This document shows positions 11,681-23,565 of a stretch of 64,000 bases of DNA, in pieces (position 1 is the first letter of the stretch; every line of letters begins with the position of its first letter). Position numbers and translations under genes: made by a program. The notes under the pieces are model-generated. The model saw nothing but the letters and a program-made list of their open reading frames with translations, did not search any database and had not been told where the DNA came from. This DNA is from Lentinus brumalis (taxonomy: Eukaryota > Basidiomycota > Agaricomycetes > Polyporales > Polyporaceae). The DNA is taken from contig MARA01000010.1 of the NCBI GenBank assembly GCA_001792895.1, positions 806,001 to 870,000 of the forward strand. The letters are read 5' to 3'.

Positions 11681-14600
11681 ATGTCCGGAGGCCCACAGTA
11701 TCCTCACAGCGCGGGCCGCGACCGGGAAGACTCGTTCTCGAGCAACTCGCCCTTCAACGACGACCACACCCCCTCCCCGATCTACCCCCGAGCCAGTCGC
11801 GCCCGCTGCTCCCGCACGAGACGTCCGGGAGCACGTCGGGCACGCGCGTGCACATGGCGGACGACCCGCTCGCGCACTCGTTCGGCCAGTACGACGCGGA
11901 GCGCGCGCAGACGTACCCGATGAACCAGCGGGGACGGGCGAGGGGGCGGACCATGCCGATGCCGATGTCCGGGGCCGGGGAAGGGGCAGGGGACAGCATG
12001 GACTTGGGGAGCGGGCGGCAGAGCCGGAACGCGAGCTGGGACTTGCTGGCGGGGATGCGCAAGTTCGAGCAGGGGTACGAGCAGTTTGACTCGAGGAACG
12101 CGAGCTCGTCGCATCTGGCGTTCGCGGAGGGGGACATCCCGAAGAACAAGGTGTGTGTCCTTCTGCAGGTCGTCGCCGCTGTGGCGGACGCTGGTGTGGC
12201 GGGGTGCTGACGGACGACCGCATAGCTCGTCAAGTTCTGGAACTACCTCATCAACGTGTCTATCGTGACGCGATGGATGATGTTCATCATACCTGTGCTG
12301 GGCATCGTCTGGATACCAGGTATCCTGCAATTTACGAAGTTTCCCGACGCACGGGTGCGTACGCTGTGGTCGGTATCTCGTGCGGGCCTTCGCTAACAGG
12401 ATCGCGCACAGATATACGGAATCAAGCTTCTCTTCTGGAGTATATGGCTTTCCGTGGTGTGGGTCGGCTGGTGGACTTCGTTGGCGACATGGTAGGCCCG
12501 CTATTCTACTCGTAGCCTGCGCCGCACTGAGCTCCCGCCCTCAGCATGTTGCTGCCCGGATTCTTGCGCAACACCGTTGGCGTCATTATCGTCGCCGCGA
12601 GGAAATACATCGACTGGTTCGAGGTATTGCGCAGGTAGGCCTGCTCGGGACGGTTGTGCATAGCCCAGGCTGACAGCCCACCAGATATGGAGCGTTCTTC
12701 GGCTGGTCCCTTGCCGTTTGGATCTCATACAACCCGCTCATCAACGGCAGGCAACAGACGGACAACACATCCGACCAGCAGACGATAGACCTGCTGGGCA
12801 AGCTGCTCTTTGGGCTCATGCTGTGTGCGGCTCTGCTCTTCGGGGAGAAGATCTCCATCCAGTGGATTGCGGGCAAGTTCCACGAGCGGTCGTACGCAGA
12901 GCGCATCGCAGACCAGAAGCTCGCGATCAAGGTCCTCGTCACCCTGTACCAGCACTCCACGGACATCCCGTGGCGCTCGGATACCCTCCGCGATGGTCCT
13001 ACCACGGAGTCAAAGAGAAGGACAATGCTGAACCCGCAGAGAGTATTCAAAAGGGCGCTTAAGGGTGTGCGGAATGCCGCCAAGACCACCACCACTGTTC
13101 TCGGGACTGTCGCGTCCGAAATTGCTGGCACGTATGTGTACTTGACCGGAGTGCGTTGATCCGAATGCTAATACACTCATCGTCAGATCTGTATTGCAAC
13201 CCAACTCTCCGCAGGCCGTGGTCAAAACTGCCCTGCAGTCCGCGAACAAGTCACGGTTGCTCGCCCGCCGTCTGTTCTACTCCTTCGTCCGCCCGGGCGC
13301 TGACCATCTCGTGGTGTCCGACATCGCACGCTTCTTCCCGTCTGCAGAGCTAGCCGAGCACGCGTTCACGATATTCGACAAGGACAGCAACGGCGACATC
13401 AACAGGGACGAGATGGAGATGGCTTGCATGTGCGTGTGGTCATTTTCTGCATTCATGCCAAATAAGCTGAACGCGATCGCCCTCCATAGGGAAATTCACC
13501 GTGAACAACTATCCATTGAACACTCGATGCGGGATCTGGACAGCGCAGTTGGGCGGTTGGACAACATCTTCATGTCGTTATACTTTGTTGTCGCCATCCT
13601 CATCTTCGCTGTCATGCTGGACGCGCAGATCGCCACGCTGATCACCAGCGCCAGCACGCTTGTTCTCGGTATGCATAATCACTGCAGAGTCCCCACGATG
13701 TAACATGCGCTGACGCTGTCGTAGGTCTCAGCTGGCTCATTGGCAGCAGTCTCGCAGAGGTCCTCACGAGTATCATCTTCCTGTTCATCAAGCATCCGTT
13801 CGACGTGGGCGACCGCGTCATGGTCGGGAAGGACACCTACACCGTGAAGGAGATCCGGCTTCTCAGTACGATTTTCTTGGACAGCAATGCGTGTCTCGTG
13901 CAGGCCCCGAACACCGTGCTCAATGGACAAGTGCGTGGCTTACTGCTGCTACTGCTCGGAACATACTTACCTATCGGCTCTGCTTGCAGCTCATCCACAA
14001 CATCCGGCGCAGTCCGCAGATGTCGGAGCCTTTCGAGTTCGACGTCGCGTACTCGACCTCGTTCGACCAGATCGAGAAGCTGCGTGCAATGATGCTATCG
14101 TTCCTCAAGGCAGAGCGTCGAGACTACCTGCCGATATTCGACGTCTACGTCGTCGGTGCGCACGCATACCAGAGTCGAAGCGGTGGATCAATCTGACAGT
14201 CCCTTACAACAGACATGCCCGGGCAGGAGAAGATGACCCTCCGCTCCGACATCAAGTACAAGAGCAACTGGCAGCAGGGCTCGCTCAAGGCCCAGCGCCG
14301 GAACAAGTGGATCTGTGCGCTCAAGGCGTCCCTGGAGAAACTGAAGATCTACGGGCCCTCCGGAGACCCCAACGCGGCAGCAGGCCCGACGAAGTACACC
14401 AAGGTCCCGTATGAGGATGTGCTCAAGAAGGAGCAGGAGGACGCCAGGCACGCGCCGCAGCCGTCCGCGGGCAGCGACCTCCATATTCCCAAGTCCGACT
14501 GGACGTTCGCAGACCAAAACTCGGCCATCGGTACGTCTCCTTCCTACATCCGTGTGGCCACACGTGCACATGGGCCCAGCCTGTGGCCGCTGTGTGCCTG

Positions 14601-14922
14601 ACGACTGTGTGCTGCGTTTCTAACTGCTTCGCAACCCTTCACAGCCGATGGCTCGCAGGATGTGTTTGGCGAGAGCGATCAGGTAAGCTCCCCCGATCGA
14701 CTCGAGGGTGTAGTGCGGGGAGAAGCTCATCTATGTCCGTTCTAGCTTTTCATGACTCACCCGCACACCCCGGTAGGCACGCCTGGGGTTCGTACCGGGC
14801 CCCTCCCGCCCATGCCCACCGCGGTGACCATGCCGGCGCCTATGACGCCCTCGCAGCAGATGGGCATGGAGGAGATCGAGCTCAGAACGCCGCGTGCTGA
14901 CCAGCAGCCTCGCAACCTCTAA
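11681..14922 (+). CDS. EF-hand MscS-like mechanosensitive ion channel (Msy1/Msy2 type)
   Basis: Twelve exons: 11681-12150, 12226-12354, 12412-12491, 12545-12634, 12685-13131, 13187-13429, 13490-13668, 13725-13930, 13990-14155, 14213-14530, 14645-14682, 14746-14922; about 847 residues. Fungal Msy channels sit in the ER or cortical membrane and adjust calcium after hypo-osmotic shock. A disordered N-terminus is followed by several hydrophobic spans (MMFIIPVLGIVWIPGIL, LLFWSIWLSVVWVGWW, LLGKLLFGLMLCAALL), an EF-hand (FDKDSNGDINRDEME) and the MscS pore and beta region (LSWLIGSSLAEVLTSI, IKHPFDVGDRVMV, VQAPNTVLNG). One frame problem: exon 1 changes frame at the C-run 11785-11789; a sixth C would join IYP to PSQSRPLLPHE. 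All other junctions keep phase. Confidence 0.9.
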
Positions 14923-15204
14923 TTTTGAATCTTAGTGGCAAATGGCGGTGATATATTGGTGGCAGAAGTTTGTAGCATATCCTTATTCCCTCGCTATTGG
15001 CTTGCGAGCCGCTTTCATGCACATGCTCACTTGTCTCCTCGAAGGTTCCTCACGTACTGGTTACTACTGATGTAACGACCTCACGACATCTGCTTGCATA
15101 TAAAGTTTTGAGATTCAGTGCTTTCCGGCGCGAGGCGACAGCAACAGCCAATGCATAGACGAAAGCGATATGACAATACATGTACAGTACAAGCAGCAAG
15201 CACA

Positions 15205-16782
15205 TCAACCCACATTCCACCCGTTTTGCTGCTGAGACGGGCTCCCCCATCCCTGACCGCTGCTGGGGCTACCCCAGCTGCCTGCAGTAGAACTGCCAGC
15301 GCCGCCAGCCGGCGCACCCCATCCTCCTCCAGTGCCTGGGCTTCCCCAGCCTCCAGCACCGGTCGGTGCGCCTCCAGCACGGGTTGGACTCCATCCTCCA
15401 CCTCCACCTCCACCTGCTCGGGTTGGGCTCCAGCTCGTGGCGGGAGAAGGTGCGCCCCATCCACCCGTTTGAGCAGGTTCGTGACCGTTTGGCTGCCCAC
15501 CAAGTGCGCCACCGCCACCGCCTTGGAAGACGTCGGCCTCTGGAGGCTCAGGCTTGAGACCCACAATGAGGTTGGCCAGTTTTGTTTGCAGTTCTTGGAG
15601 GCCCTGTAAACGCGAGATAAGCACATGTACAGATCCCAAGAGCTGATGCTAGGTAGTTCCGTTTGCGGAACATGAATGAATATTATAGTGCTGGGTGCGA
15701 GGGCGAGGGCGAGGGCGAAGAACTGTACACGTACCTTCTGGACAACCTCCTGCGCACCAAGACTGCCATCTGTCTCCACCTCCATATAGAACTTGTTCGG
15801 CTTCGCGTTGTAGTCGAACGGAAGGTCGTCTCGTGGCGGCTCCTCCTCCTTCGCGTTCTCGCTCAGGGGCCACTCGGCCCGCGCATCATACTCGTACCAG
15901 TAGGACGTGTGCCGGAGCTTGTTGTGTGGGTCGTATTCGAACGAGACGGCAGCGCATGGTGACCACTTTGCGTGCTCTTTTGCGAGACCCTTCTTTGCGA
16001 TACAGCGCACCTTCAGCTCCTGGCCCTTGCGAATCTTGCATATGAGGATTGGAGGGACGTCGGGGTCGCCTGAGCCCGAGCGGAGGAACGTCTGAGTTAG
16101 TGTATGGCGGAGGCACGAACGGACACGCACCTTTCCCGACAGGGTGCCCGAAGTTCTCCACTCGTTTCGCAAGTTCCTCGCCTCCGTCATCCTGTTCAAA
16201 GTTCCCGTATGCACCTGGCTTGCTCGTAGGTACGACATCGAGCATGTTGCTCGTGACATCCATCGTGCGACCGGCTTCATGGCATGCGATGTTGAGGTGC
16301 AGCTCGATGGCGCAATATTGACATCGAACTTCGCATGTGCAGTCCTTGGGTCCGGGTCGGCATGCTGTCGCGCAGAGAGTATTGACAGGACAAAGTACTC
16401 ACCCGCGTATACCTCATCGCCTCGTCGCAAGCTGTACTCACTAATGGGATCATGCCGAGTCGGTGTGCGATGAACTCGTCGGGGAGAACAGTTGTGTTCG
16501 TTTCGATCTCCACCATGTCAATGGCTACGAACCGGGAGACTCTGTGAGCCTCCGCGTGCTCCTTCTCGACATATGTACTCACCGACAGTGGGAATGTCCG
16601 CTATCATGACTCTCCGAAACGAATTCGCAAATCTACATGGACCGCACCGTCAGGGACAGTTGCGTGGGGGTGGCTGAGGCAAGTACGAACGCGAGGTCGA
16701 CATTTTGCAGGACGAAGTTGACCGAGTTCTTCTTCAAGTCTCGGATGCGCACAATCGGTTCGGAGGTCCCAGATGTCTGCAT
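15205..16782 (-). CDS. RPB3: RNA polymerase II subunit RPB3 with Gly/Trp-rich tail
   Basis: Six exons: 16782-16691, 16632-16583, 16524-16403, 16344-16131, 16069-15735, 15603-15205; 403 residues. Rpb3 pairs with Rpb11 in the alpha-like assembly platform of Pol II. Diagnostic blocks are [50 protein letters not shown], the zinc-site cysteines [10 protein letters not shown], and [20 protein letters not shown] followed by [20 protein letters not shown]. After [16 protein letters not shown] the family normally ends soon. Here about 105 more residues follow, made of Gly, Ala, Ser, Pro and eight Trp, mostly as GGWGxP or SWSPTRAGG. Intron 1 uses GTTCGT, chosen because only it keeps phase into FANSFRR. 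Confidence 0.94.
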
Positions 16783-18831
16783 AGCGAGAGCCAGCCAAGA
16801 GGAGGGAGCAGAAGAACAAGTAGTGAGAGATTTGGCTAGTGAGTCGCGCTGAACAAGCCACCGCGTCCGACCAAAGCGCCTACAAAGGTCAAGTCCCAAA
16901 ATGGCAGGTGTAGTGAACGTAAACCACTGGTTTACGAACCGTTGACTACCGTAACGTTTTCTCATGTGGTAGCACGTCGCGTGAAGGGCATGAGGGCATG
17001 AGTTCAAAGTCGGATACAACTCTTCTGAAAATGTCTGTGAGGGTGTCTGAGTATGCCTGTACGATATCTCCAAACGGAGCAGTACTTAAACTGATGTGTT
17101 CAGAAGAGGCAACAACATCATGTACCAAAACTCTCAGCCAAAATGTGATTCATGCTAACAACAAGCCATCCACAAAGGCCTGCCCACCCATCTTTCAAAG
17201 TGTACCGTCCTCCCACTGCGCAAGTACAGCCTCCCTGAGCTCGAGCAGCTCTCCCAATTAATGCCTTACCAAGGACCTCTGCGCATGCGGCCTCTTCTTT
17301 TGAAAGCATCGATTATTGACCGGGGTCTCGCCGTTCCGGTAGATCGACTTCAGGCAGAGGCCTCTGCGCACCTGCATGAGCTCGTACCCAATGCCGAGGG
17401 CTTCGGCGAGATGGAGGGCGTTGACAGGCTAGCCTGTGCTGAATGGCCACAAGACTCTGTGTAGTGGCAATCAGACGAGATGGTGTCGGAGAGTGGAGAA
17501 CGGAGGGACGCCGCCTGCGACTGCCTGCTGGACACTATTATGGCCGACATGAAACGCAAACCAGCCCGTCGCCTGTCGAGTGTGACAGTTGAATGCCGCG
17601 ATCGTCGAAGTAGAGGGAAATGCACTCATTGTATTATTGACGGTCATTTGCTGAGTTGGCCCTCATTGAAGCTCCGGGAGAGCTCGGCCTTGGTCAGTCC
17701 AAGGAAGGCGAGAGCTACAACACCGCAACACCATTGTCTCCCTAGGCCACCTGTTGCTTTTCCGTGGCTGGTGGTTACCACACTCTCGCCTTGACCGGGT
17801 GCAGTTCTACTTGGGTCGGTTTCGAGCCTCCATGGATCAATACGGGCGCACGCCGAATAAGCGTCTGACATAGGCTAACGGGACATGAGGAAACCACACG
17901 AGCGGAGAACCAAGGCACAATGCTGTTGGGGGAGCTAAATACATACCCGTATCAGGGCCCTAGCCAGACCTTCGCCGGAGCGGGACGAAGAATTGACGCA
18001 GGCTGGCAAGAGAAGACGGAAATGAGGAGGTAGACCTTGGAAAACGCTGCCATTCGTGAGTCCGGCATATAGGTGATTATCTGTCAACCTCACAGGTCGA
18101 GGAGTAGTAAGACCATCAAGAGAGGGGGTCGACACGCACCCTTTCCAAACTTGTAGCAGGATGATACTCACCAAGGACAAGGATCATATCGCCGTCCACT
18201 TAGTGGGCTCCACTCTGAGTATATGGCCTGACGCACGGCAAACGGAGGCACTTGACATGGTTTCAGGTCCCCATGCTAAACACCGCTGGATCTTTGATGT
18301 AAGGAGCGTGCGCTCAGACCATACAATAGCACTACTGCCCCGGATTTAAGTACATGTGATCAACCCGACTGTGAGCATTCGGAACGAGGTTAAGTGAATT
18401 GAGAAATACCTCGGATATGGACTGCAGCGCAGGCACTGACAGGTTTGAAAGCACAAGAACAGACAGCTTGTGCAGTGTATGTATGAAGGCAACTCAGGCC
18501 ATGCATTGTGATGGTTGCAGACAAGCCTGACAATGCGCGGGAAGCGCCTATGGCAGCCGCATGTACAGGCGACCCGCTGGTTGTTTCCTGCACCATCACG
18601 CTGAACGTCGGACCTCCGTGTGCCTCCTTCTACTCCACCTCTGTGTTCTCAGCAAGCCTGGGCACGCGCAGTAGCACAGACGAGGTGAGAGATGAGCCAA
18701 GAGTGACGTCGCATCCAAGCATTCTAACGGTTACGGCGACTGCGCGCACAGCTTGCTCGACAATCCTCGCGTTCTCATCCCCGGGCAGGGCCCGCATCTC
18801 CGTACATCTCTTCGTCTTCCCCTTCCCCGCC
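16783..18831. other. Intergenic region holding a glycosyltransferase relic
   Basis: About 2 kb between RPB3 and the PL14 gene. Apart from the relic at 17190-17460, I see no gene. The part 17500-18830 has only short open frames without family features. Confidence 0.5.
17190..17460 (-). pseudogene. UDP-glycosyltransferase relic (last-exon fragment)
   Basis: Minus-strand translation matches the last exon of the two intact glycosyltransferases of this window, with breaks. In order: VLWPFSTG, a stop, PVNALHLAEALGIGYELMQVRRG, LKSIYRNGETPV, then in shifted frames AEVLGKALIG and ELLELREAVLAQWEDG. The intact copies read ILWPFGGDQPLNAVHIADQL, IGYELIEVRTGHGLKPIYRN and LQALRKAVNLEWEDG at the same places. 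An AG acceptor at the same junction is still present. Stop, frame changes and missing 5' exons make it a pseudogene, older than the duplication of the intact pair. Confidence 0.8.
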
Positions 18832-20384
18832 ATGCTTCCCCTCGGGCTTACAGTCCTTTCTCTCCTCGCCGCCGTCGCGCCCTCATGGCAGCAGCCACAG
18901 CTCGCTGACCCGACGACCATCGCGTCTCTCTACTCGCTCACGACCAGCACGTCGATCCCCTTCCCCACGGCTACCCTCTCGAACTCCGATGCCCAATCAT
19001 TCATTACCTCCGGCTGGTCGCTGAGCAAGGGCAAGATACAGCAGGGCGCGGGCAACATCGCCTTCGTCAACGATCCCTTCCCCGACAAGCCCGCCTTCAC
19101 GTCCACGGACAATGTCACCGGGCCAGTACTCCAGGTCAAATACCCCAAGGGAGCGGTAGGGAGCGAGGCGAGCGGTATGCAGCTGTACTCGCTGTGGAAC
19201 ACGTCGGACGGCTCGTCCTTCCAGAGCATGCTTGTATCGTACGAGGTCGCGTTCGACGAGAACTTCGACTTCGTTAAGGGCGGCAAGCTGCCTGGTCTGC
19301 GGGGTGGGCCCGACCCCAACGGATGCTCTGGAGGTGTTGCGGCGAACGGTACCAACTGCTTTAGCACGCGGTTGATGTGGAGGACAGCTGCGGCTGGTGA
19401 AGGTGCGTCTACTGTCTATTCCCCGGTTCTGCCGCCTTGCAACGCGACTGCCAGCAGCTATAGACAGATAGCGACGTCGAGCAGTCTTAATCCTCGAGCA
19501 CGTTCTCCGGTCACGGCAGATGCGCGCGGGACTTAGACGCCCTCGAGTCGAAGCCGAGCGTGATCTATGAGACCATGGTGTACCCCCCGGAAGGCCCATG
19601 GTCTGGCATTCCGTTGTTCACCAGCCTCATCGGAGTGAGGGCAACGCGCTTGCGTTCAGTATCACCTATCCCACGGCACTGTCGCGGTCGCGATGCAACG
19701 CGGTCATCACGCTCGGTTGTGCTGCCTGTTCATGTGACGCACGATGAACCTTTGGCTGACCATGATACGGTGTGCAGTATATGCGTATGTCCCTACGCCG
19801 AACAACATCTGCTCCAACTCGGATTTCCGTTGCAACTCGGACGGGTTTGGGACCAGTATCGACCGTGGTTCCTTCGCCTTCATCACTGGCCGGTGCGTCC
19901 TCCTTTACACTTGTGCTATGCAGACCAGCTCACCTGTCACATGAATGTAGGTGGAACAGGGTAACTCTTCTTGTTCGCCTCAACCAGCCTGTGAACACCG
20001 TGAACGGCGAGGTCCTCCTCTAGTACGTCCAAGACCTGATGTCGGATCTCACTCTGCATCCTAACGATCTCGTCTTCGTATCGCAGCTACAACAACGTCC
20101 GTGCCCTCGACGAGCAGGCGCTGCAGTACCGCGGCGACTCGAACATCGACATCGGCGGCCTGTACTTCTCCACCTTCTTCGGCGGCAGTGACTCCTCCTG
20201 GGCGCCCCCGTCCGACATGACCGCCTACTTCCGCAACTTCCAGATGTGGGGCAGCTCGTCGCCCTCGAACCTCACTGGTGCGCAGGTCAGCGGCGCGCTG
20301 TCGCTGCGGCCGGCGGCGTTCGCATGGAGTCCGGTTGCAGCAGCGCTTGCACTCGCGGGTGCGGTGTTTGGCACGCTGCTATAG
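18832..20384 (+). CDS. Secreted PL14-type polysaccharide lyase, probably GPI-anchored
   Basis: Four exons: 18832-19402, 19778-19892, 19951-20022, 20087-20384. The ATG at 18832 starts a signal peptide (MLPLGLTVLSLLAAVAPSW); the longer upstream open frame is 5' leader. Conserved PL14 blocks are GGKLPGLRGGPDPNGCSGG, CFSTRLMWR, the splice-spanning GEVYAYVP, FGTSIDRGSFAFITGRWNRV and IGGLYFSTFFGGSDSSWAPP. The family cleaves uronic-acid polysaccharides by beta-elimination; the exact substrate (glucuronan-like or alginate-like) cannot be told. The C-terminus ends in a hydrophobic stretch (SPVAAALALAGAVFGTLL) after a Ser-rich segment, as in a GPI-anchor signal, so it may be held at the cell surface. 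Intron 1 is 375 nt, long for this genome. Confidence 0.8.
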
Positions 20385-21446
20385 ATTCGCTCGTGTGGTA
20401 TGCTGTTCTGGATGGATCTTATACCAGTAGTGTTGTCGGGCACGGCCGTGGGATGTAAGCTGTCTCCGCGGGCGTGCGATGTCTGTTATGGCGGGTGACG
20501 CTGGACTGCTGTTTGTCGTGGACCATGCTATCACTGCACACCTTCTCTTGCATGTATGTTTATGTATCACTTTCCTATTCGACGAAGGACGGTACTATTG
20601 AGGGGAAACTGGGCCTCCTTACTACTTATACTGATCGTACATAGCCTGAGCCACCCTTCTGCTAATTTCACCACTGAGCAGTATCATATATATGTAGAGG
20701 ACCAGTGAAGACCAAGCCCAAGTGACGACGAGAAGACAGTAGCTATAGGTTCCATGCGACTCATATAAGTACATAGTGGCGGTGCAGGGTGCTTCCTTCC
20801 TGACTGTGACTGACTGTCGCAATAGTACATCTTGCTGGAACCTCTTTCACCCTGTCATCTGCATCGATAGCCGCGAGTTTGTCATTCCGACTGCGACGGG
20901 AACGGCCAAGGCAACTGCCAGCGATGTACGCAACCTCTTGCCGTGAATTCACGGTCGTACTTGGTTTCAACTCTGAATCTTGTCGCTCCCACGTAGGCAC
21001 GTAGCCACGGGTCTGTCTGCCCGACGCGTTCCGACAGCGGCATGAGTCGATACCGGAATTAACCCCGGCACTATCGGGCATCAAACAGGCTCGTAGTTCT
21101 ACGTGTGGTCAGGTTGATGACATGGTGGGAACACGGGTGCATAATCTGCGAAGAAGAAGCTACCAAACGTCAAATGGGAGCGAATGGGCCGCCGGCGCGA
21201 CCATACGAGGACGGGGATGAATTGGAATTATGACTGAGGCTCGCGCGTACTGCGTGCGTGGTGGCAATCGACCGCACTGTGCGTGTCAGTCACGGTGACG
21301 GTCTCACGCGAAAGACCGGCCAATATATTGTGCCATCACTGCCAGTGCAGCGGTTGCGCGCTCGACATGACAGTGTATATAAGACCTCGCTGAGTCTCGA
21401 TTGTCCGCCAGCTATTGACGACTCTCAGTGTCTCTGCGAACTTGCC
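20385..21446. other. Intergenic, glycosyltransferase promoter region (copy A)
   Basis: No gene. From about 20,850 to the ATG at 21447 the sequence is clearly homologous, in inverted orientation, to 50,289-50,850 upstream of copy B. Shared blocks include ggtctgtctgcccgacgcgt and gcatgatctgcgaagaagaa-like stretches. The duplication therefore carried the promoter with the gene. Confidence 0.7.
21375..21382 (+). promoter_or_regulatory. TATA box of glycosyltransferase copy A
   Basis: TATATAAG 65 bp before the ATG at 21447, in the context cagtgtatataagacctcgc. The aligned site of copy B reads cactgtatcgcagacctcgc (minus strand, about 50,355-50,372), so the element is destroyed there. Confidence 0.65.
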
Positions 21447-23565
21447 ATGTCCGCGCCACAGAAGCATATCGTGACGTATACGGCCTCCGCTTGGGGTGAG
21501 TTTTCGTGCATCATCCTCGCTCGGGTATTTCAAGTTTCGACTCACTCCTTCAATTTCGGCCAGGTCATGCCCGCCCTCTCGTCCACCTCTCCGCCCGCCT
21601 GGTCAAGCTTCGCCCGGTCAATGTGACCATACTGACCAACACTGCATACTATACGCGCATCACGACCGAATTGGCCCGCAGCTTTGAGCCGGAAGATGAG
21701 GAACACGCCAAGCGCATCAGGTTCGTTGAACGCCGAGGGTATGACGGTTGAGCAGCAGCATAACTCATCGAATTGCGCAGGGTCATCTCGATCAACGATG
21801 TCGCATTCCTAAGATCGGACGAAGGAGACAAGGCTTTCGAGGAGGCCTGGAAGGCCCTCGTCGAGGAACGGGAGCTGGTGTGCACGCAGACCGGCACACG
21901 CTTCCCTCCCCTCCCGAAGCCGCAGGCTATCATCCTAGACGTACGTATACTAAGCTCTATCTACCCAATGTGGTTGTAGCTCAACATTCCGTCCTACTGG
22001 CCACAGTTCTTCGCTATCGACGGGTACAATTCTGTTCGGGCCATCAGCGGAAACAGCGTCAAGGCCTTCACATGGCACCCGGGATCGACGTACGCAATGT
22101 TCTACCTCTTCGGACCGGAGAGTCTGGGTGGCAAGGGGAACATCCGCCTCAAGGCGGAAGAGATTGTACGCCAGACGGGTCGACCATTCGACGATGTAGT
22201 GAGAGAGGTGCGGTCTCTGTGGTCCTGACCATTCGCATCGCGCTACAACTGCCGTGACAACACAGATCGCGTTCAGCCCGCCAGAGGGGGAGGTTGTCCG
22301 CATCCCCGGAATGGCGCCAATGTACGCGCACGAGTACTACCCTCAGGACGTGAGTGCGGGTACCATCATTGGCGAGCGACGCAGTGCTGACCGCGATGTA
22401 GTTCAATATTCCCGATGAGATTGCCACCAGAATCTTCCCTCGGGTCTTCGAGTATGTCGCTGATTCTGTACTTGACAAAAGATGCTTACTTTTCTTAGGA
22501 CGCTCGAAACGGTGGACGGGGCAATCCTCTTCACACCCGAGTCTTACGAGCCCGAAGCAGTCAAGGCTTACAAGGGATGGTTCGCTGAGACTGGACGCCC
22601 CGCATACGTATCTGGGCCGTTGTTGCCCTCCGCATCCAAGAAGACAGCAAACGAGTCTGAGAAGAAGCTCTCGAAGGAGTCTGCGGAGATCCAGGAATTC
22701 CTTGACGAGACGCTGAAGACGTCCGGCGAGAAGTCCCTAATCTATGTCAGTCCTCCAGTGCCTCATATCCTACCCCATCGGGATCGCTTACTGTGTCCTC
22801 TAGATCTCGTTTGGCTCGATCTTCTGGCCAGTAAAGACACCGGAGAAGATGTGGGCGTTCCTCGATGTCATCATGGAATTGAAGAAGCCCTTTGTGAGTA
22901 ACGACGATATGCATGTGATCGAAAAGCTCATCATCTATTACCCAGATTCTCAGCCATGCTTCCCCATTCGCGTCCATTCCAGACGAGATTAGGGAGAAAG
23001 TGAAGGCGTACGGAAAAGGCGTTCTGTCTCCTTGGACCCCTCAGCAGCTCATTCTCGACCATCCGGTATGTGCCTGCTCGTCGATCTGCCAAGACGCTAC
23101 TCACCCATTGGACGAAATAGGCTACGGGCTGGTTCGTCGCTCATGGGGGCCACAACGGTGTCACGGAAGCTATTTCTGCGGGCGTCCCACAGTGCGTATC
23201 TAAGAACAGTCCCCTGTTGATGCGCACTAGCTTACTTACGGTCGGATGTTAGGATTCTCTGGCCTTTCGGCGGCGACCAGCCCCTCAACGCTGTTCACAT
23301 TGCTGACCAGCTGCAGATCGGCTACGAGCTAATCGAGGTCCGCACCGGACATGGTCTGAAGCCGATCTATCGCAATGGCAGGAAGCCGGTGGGCACCATC
23401 GAGGCGCTGAAGGCCGAGGCTCGCGAGGTGCTCGGTAAGGCGTTCGGAGAGGACGGTGCCAAGAAGCGCGAGAGACTGCAAGCTCTGCGTAAGGCCGTGA
23501 ATTTGGAGTGGGAGGATGGTGGGGCGTCGAAGAGGGACATGTTGGCATTCCTCGACTCTCTCTAG
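21447..23565 (+). CDS. UDP-glycosyltransferase, family 1 (copy A)
   Basis: Eleven exons: 21447-21495, 21564-21720, 21781-21940, 22007-22207, 22266-22349, 22402-22451, 22499-22745, 22804-22893, 22946-23065, 23121-23191, 23253-23565; 513 residues. A GT-B enzyme that moves a sugar from a UDP-sugar to a small lipophilic acceptor or sterol; the acceptor is unknown. Signs are HIVTYTASAWGHARPLVHLS at the start, YISFGSIFWP, and the donor-binding signature WTPQQLILDHPATGWFVAHG followed by GHNGVTEAISAGVPQ and WPFGGDQPLNA. The intron-3 acceptor at 22006 (CCACAG) was chosen over the nearer TAG, because it gives LDFFAIDGYNSV and an acceptable intron length in both copies. There is no membrane anchor. Copy B at 48155-50288 has identical exon lengths. 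Confidence 0.92.

Noticed and set aside
18508..18831. N-terminal extension of the PL14 open frame (108 codons)
   Set aside because: The ATG at 18832 begins a good signal peptide; the upstream residues are not conserved-looking and would bury it.
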